The notes under the pieces were generated by a model. It saw only the letters and a list, made by a program, of their open reading frames with translations. It did no database searches and was not told the origin of the DNA. Both the position numbers and the translations under genes were made by a program. This document shows, piece after piece, positions 61,814-64,000 of a stretch of 64,000 nucleotides of DNA. This DNA comes from Selaginella moellendorffii (taxonomy: Eukaryota > Streptophyta > Lycopodiopsida > Selaginellales > Selaginellaceae): the NCBI RefSeq assembly GCF_000143415.4, contig NW_003314303.1, positions 97,579 to 161,578 on the forward strand. Reading direction: 5' to 3'. Within the stretch, counting starts at the first letter, position 1. Each line of letters begins with the position of its first letter.

Positions 61814-63520
61814 CCAATGGACATTGCTCAACATGCCACCATGCCATCACCTCCATGCTTGTTGTGCGAACTGGGCTGTGCACTGCCATTGTGCAATGTG
61901 GGCCGTGCTAGACAAGACCACACACAGGCAAGAATGGCCGGGCCTGGCTGAGCACCGTGCTACACTAGGCAAGCCAAGCTGTGCCTTGTGCTACACTGCA
62001 TGGGCCAGGCCTGCACACCTTGTCCACGACCGCCATGCCTAGTGCCGCACAATACTAGCCAAGACGGTGTGCATATGGGTCTCTGCACCACACCGCATGG
62101 GGCAAACTGCCAGCATGGCATGCCACATTGGCATGAAAACCGTGGCCACCACACCCTACCCACTATAATGCCATGGCATACAGTACACCAATGAACCATG
62201 CGTTAGTGTCCGGCCCATATGGTGTGGGGCAGAGCACAGTAGCTGCAACGTCGTGCCGCATGGCATGCCATCTTAAACCATCCACCCCACATGATGTTGG
62301 CTAGGCCAGTATGCTGTATGGCACAGTGCCACGGCCTCATGTAGGCTGGCACTCATTCGGCCCAGTACACTAGTGAACTGGCTTGGGTGGCTAGGGCAGC
62401 ATAAATGCTCAACCGGGCCCAATACACTAGCACACTGTGGCATGGCACTGTGGTCCCACATAGCACGATGTGGCCCGGGTGCTTGGCCAAGCACAACATG
62501 CTAGCAAACTGGCCCGAGTGGTCCAAATGGCTTGGGCACTTGGCTGGGCCCAGTACGGTAGTGAACCAGCCAGCAGGGGCTGTGGAGCCTAGATGCTCAA
62601 TACACTGGTGAACCAGCCCACATAGGCCATGTGGCCCAAGCACTCAGCCAGGTCCAATATGCCAGTAAACTATGGCACAACACCGCAGCTCTATGCAGTA
62701 TGACATGGCTTGGGTGCTCAGCTGGGCACAGTATGCCGGTGAACTGGCTCGGGCAGGTGGGGCAGGCCAAGCGCTCAGCCAGGCCTAGTACGCTAGCAAA
62801 CTAGCAAGACACCATGGCCCACAGTACACCAGCAAACCGTGTGTGAGCGCTTGGCCCCTTACCGTGTGATGCAAGGCATGCCATCTTGACCTATCCGCCC
62901 TGTCCACCCTACATGACACTGGCCAGGCTGGTATGCTGAATGGCATGGTACTGGCCAGGCATATGGCTGGCCTTGGTACGCTGGTGAACTGGCCTGGGCG
63001 GCCCGGGTGGCCCAAGAACTCGGCTAGGCCTGATACACTGGCAAACCAGCGTGCATGAGCCAAGTGATCTGGGCACTCAGTCAGGCCCAGTATGTCAGCA
63101 CACCATGGCATAGCACTGTGGCCCCATATGGCACATGTGGCCCGGGTGCTCAGCTGGGCCCAATATGCCAGCACACCGTGGCACGGTGCCGCAGCCCCAT
63201 GCAAAATAACGCAGTGCAGGTGCTTGGCTAGGCATGGTATGCTGGTGAACTGGCCCAAGAGGGCCAGGCAGCCCAAGCACTCAAGCTGGTATGGCGGCAA
63301 ACTTGCCCCCACAGGCCATGTGGCTTAGGCACTTGGTAGGGTGCAGTATGCCGGTGAACAGGCCCATATAGGCCATATGGCCTGTGTGTTCGGCCAAGCC
63401 CGGTATGCTAGCGAACCAGATCAAGCAGGCTAGATGGCTTGAGCACTCGGCTAGGCCCAATACACACTAGTGAACTAGCTTGCATGGAGTGGTGGGCTTG
63501 AGCACCACCTCCTATAGCCG
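61814..63520. repeat. GC-rich degenerate tandem-repeat island
   Basis: About 1.7 kb built from diverged copies of a unit that on the plus strand resembles GGCCCAGTAYGCYGGTGAAC followed by a TGGCC/GGGTGG block and CACTCGGC. Recurrences of the core were noted near 62362, 62419, 62548, 62600, 62654, 62728, 62785, 62972, 63030, 63087, 63160, 63234, 63345, 63398 and 63458, so spacing is mostly 50-75 bp. It is markedly GC-richer than the surrounding transposon DNA and has incidental long open frames on both strands caused by the repeat. Best read as a decayed minisatellite or satellite block. Confidence 0.7.
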
Positions 63521-63738
63521 GTATGCTAGCCTACCAATGGATGACCACTACACAACCACTTCTTATGCATTTTTCTTTTTGTTTCTTTAGAATGAGTTTT
63601 TCTCATTTTCAGAAACAAAAACAATTACAAAAGAATAAAGATGTTAGATCAAAGAGAACAAGAATGAGGAATATAAGGCCCAAGATGACAACCAATTTAA
63701 CTTTCAAATTGAGATTTCCATAGTGACAACTTTACTGT

Positions 63739-64000
63739 TTATATTGCTAACTTTGCAACTAGATAGCTCCGTTCCACATTCACCCCAATTTTTGCCATCG
63801 CCACTACCACTACCATTATCGCCACCACCACCTTCACCACCATTTCCACCACCATCACCACAATTACCACCATTGCCACCATCATCGCCATGACCACCAC
63901 TATCACTATTGTCATCACCACCACCAATGCCATTGCAACCATTATCATCACCCCTATTACAGCCACTAGTGCCGTTGCCACCACCTCAAATACCACTACT
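63739..64000. repeat. Degenerate (CCA/CCN)n trinucleotide tract
   Basis: Plus strand is almost entirely ACC/CCA/CAT-type triplets to the window edge. Codon-like periodicity gives incidental open frames (Val/Met-rich on the minus strand), but nothing indicates a real gene. It continues past the window. Confidence 0.85.

Noticed and set aside
62785-63312. 175-codon open frame on the minus strand
   Set aside because: It lies wholly inside the degenerate GC-rich repeat; open frames appear there on both strands, the peptide is a repeat of GQFTSV-like words with no known domain, and there is no promoter or splice structure.
1-64000. CRISPR arrays, bacterial operons, tRNA or rRNA genes
   Set aside because: None seen. 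The genes are intron-rich and plant-like, and the TGGTATCAGAGC matches are retroelement primer sites, not tRNA genes.

Overview
The window is nuclear DNA from a land plant, most likely a lycophyte close to Selaginella moellendorffii. This is inferred, not searched. The grounds are many very short introns (mostly about 45-70 bp, GT-AG), plastid and mitochondrial housekeeping genes, a miR159/319-type hairpin, a miR171-complementary GRAS gene, and plant retrotransposons with tRNA-iMet primer sites. There is no bacterial or CRISPR content.

Layout. 1-6.5 kb: a decayed Ty3/gypsy element on the minus strand (5' LTR, gag, zinc knuckle, protease, RT running off the left edge), then AT-rich DNA holding a small LTR element of the TRIM type. 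6.5-18.6 kb: a compact gene block with an unrecognised minus-strand gene, a DExH-box RNA helicase with a C-terminal dsRNA-binding domain, an organellar-type histidyl-tRNA synthetase whose reading frame continues into an unrecognised C-terminal domain, and convergent to it a glutamine-rich HAM/SCL6-type GRAS factor carrying a miR171 site. 18.6-23 kb: leader and non-coding DNA. 23.0-26.6 kb: two plastid omega-6 desaturase (FAD6-like) genes in a head-to-head inverted duplication. 26.9-30.4 kb: mitochondrial pyruvate dehydrogenase E1-beta (minus) and an OTU2-type deubiquitinase (plus) sharing a short intergenic promoter. 30.4-38.7 kb: no protein gene seen; it contains a MIR159/319 hairpin with a plausible promoter. 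38.7-45.6 kb: an FNDC3-like protein with nine fibronectin III repeats and a C-terminal membrane anchor, then a VQ-motif protein. 46.2-64 kb: a nested transposon graveyard with two inverted copies of one gypsy family, a complete TRIM with target-site duplication inside one of them, two copies of a possible MULE-like element (one split by the other gypsy copy), a second TRIM, a GC-rich degenerate repeat island and a trinucleotide tract.

Three divergent gene pairs share 290-390 bp intergenic regions. The genes do not form one pathway, although several act in organelles (HisRS, FAD6, PDH E1-beta). The least expected items are the HisRS C-terminal extension, the five-fold tandem copy of a splice acceptor in the OTU gene, the inverted FAD6 pair, the two TRIM families (one with a triplicated primer-binding site) and the FNDC3-like gene. 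All exon boundaries were read by eye from splice consensus and frame continuity. Exon lengths were checked to sum to whole codons for the DExH helicase, HisRS, both FAD6 copies, PDH E1-beta, OTU2 and FNDC3-like models.
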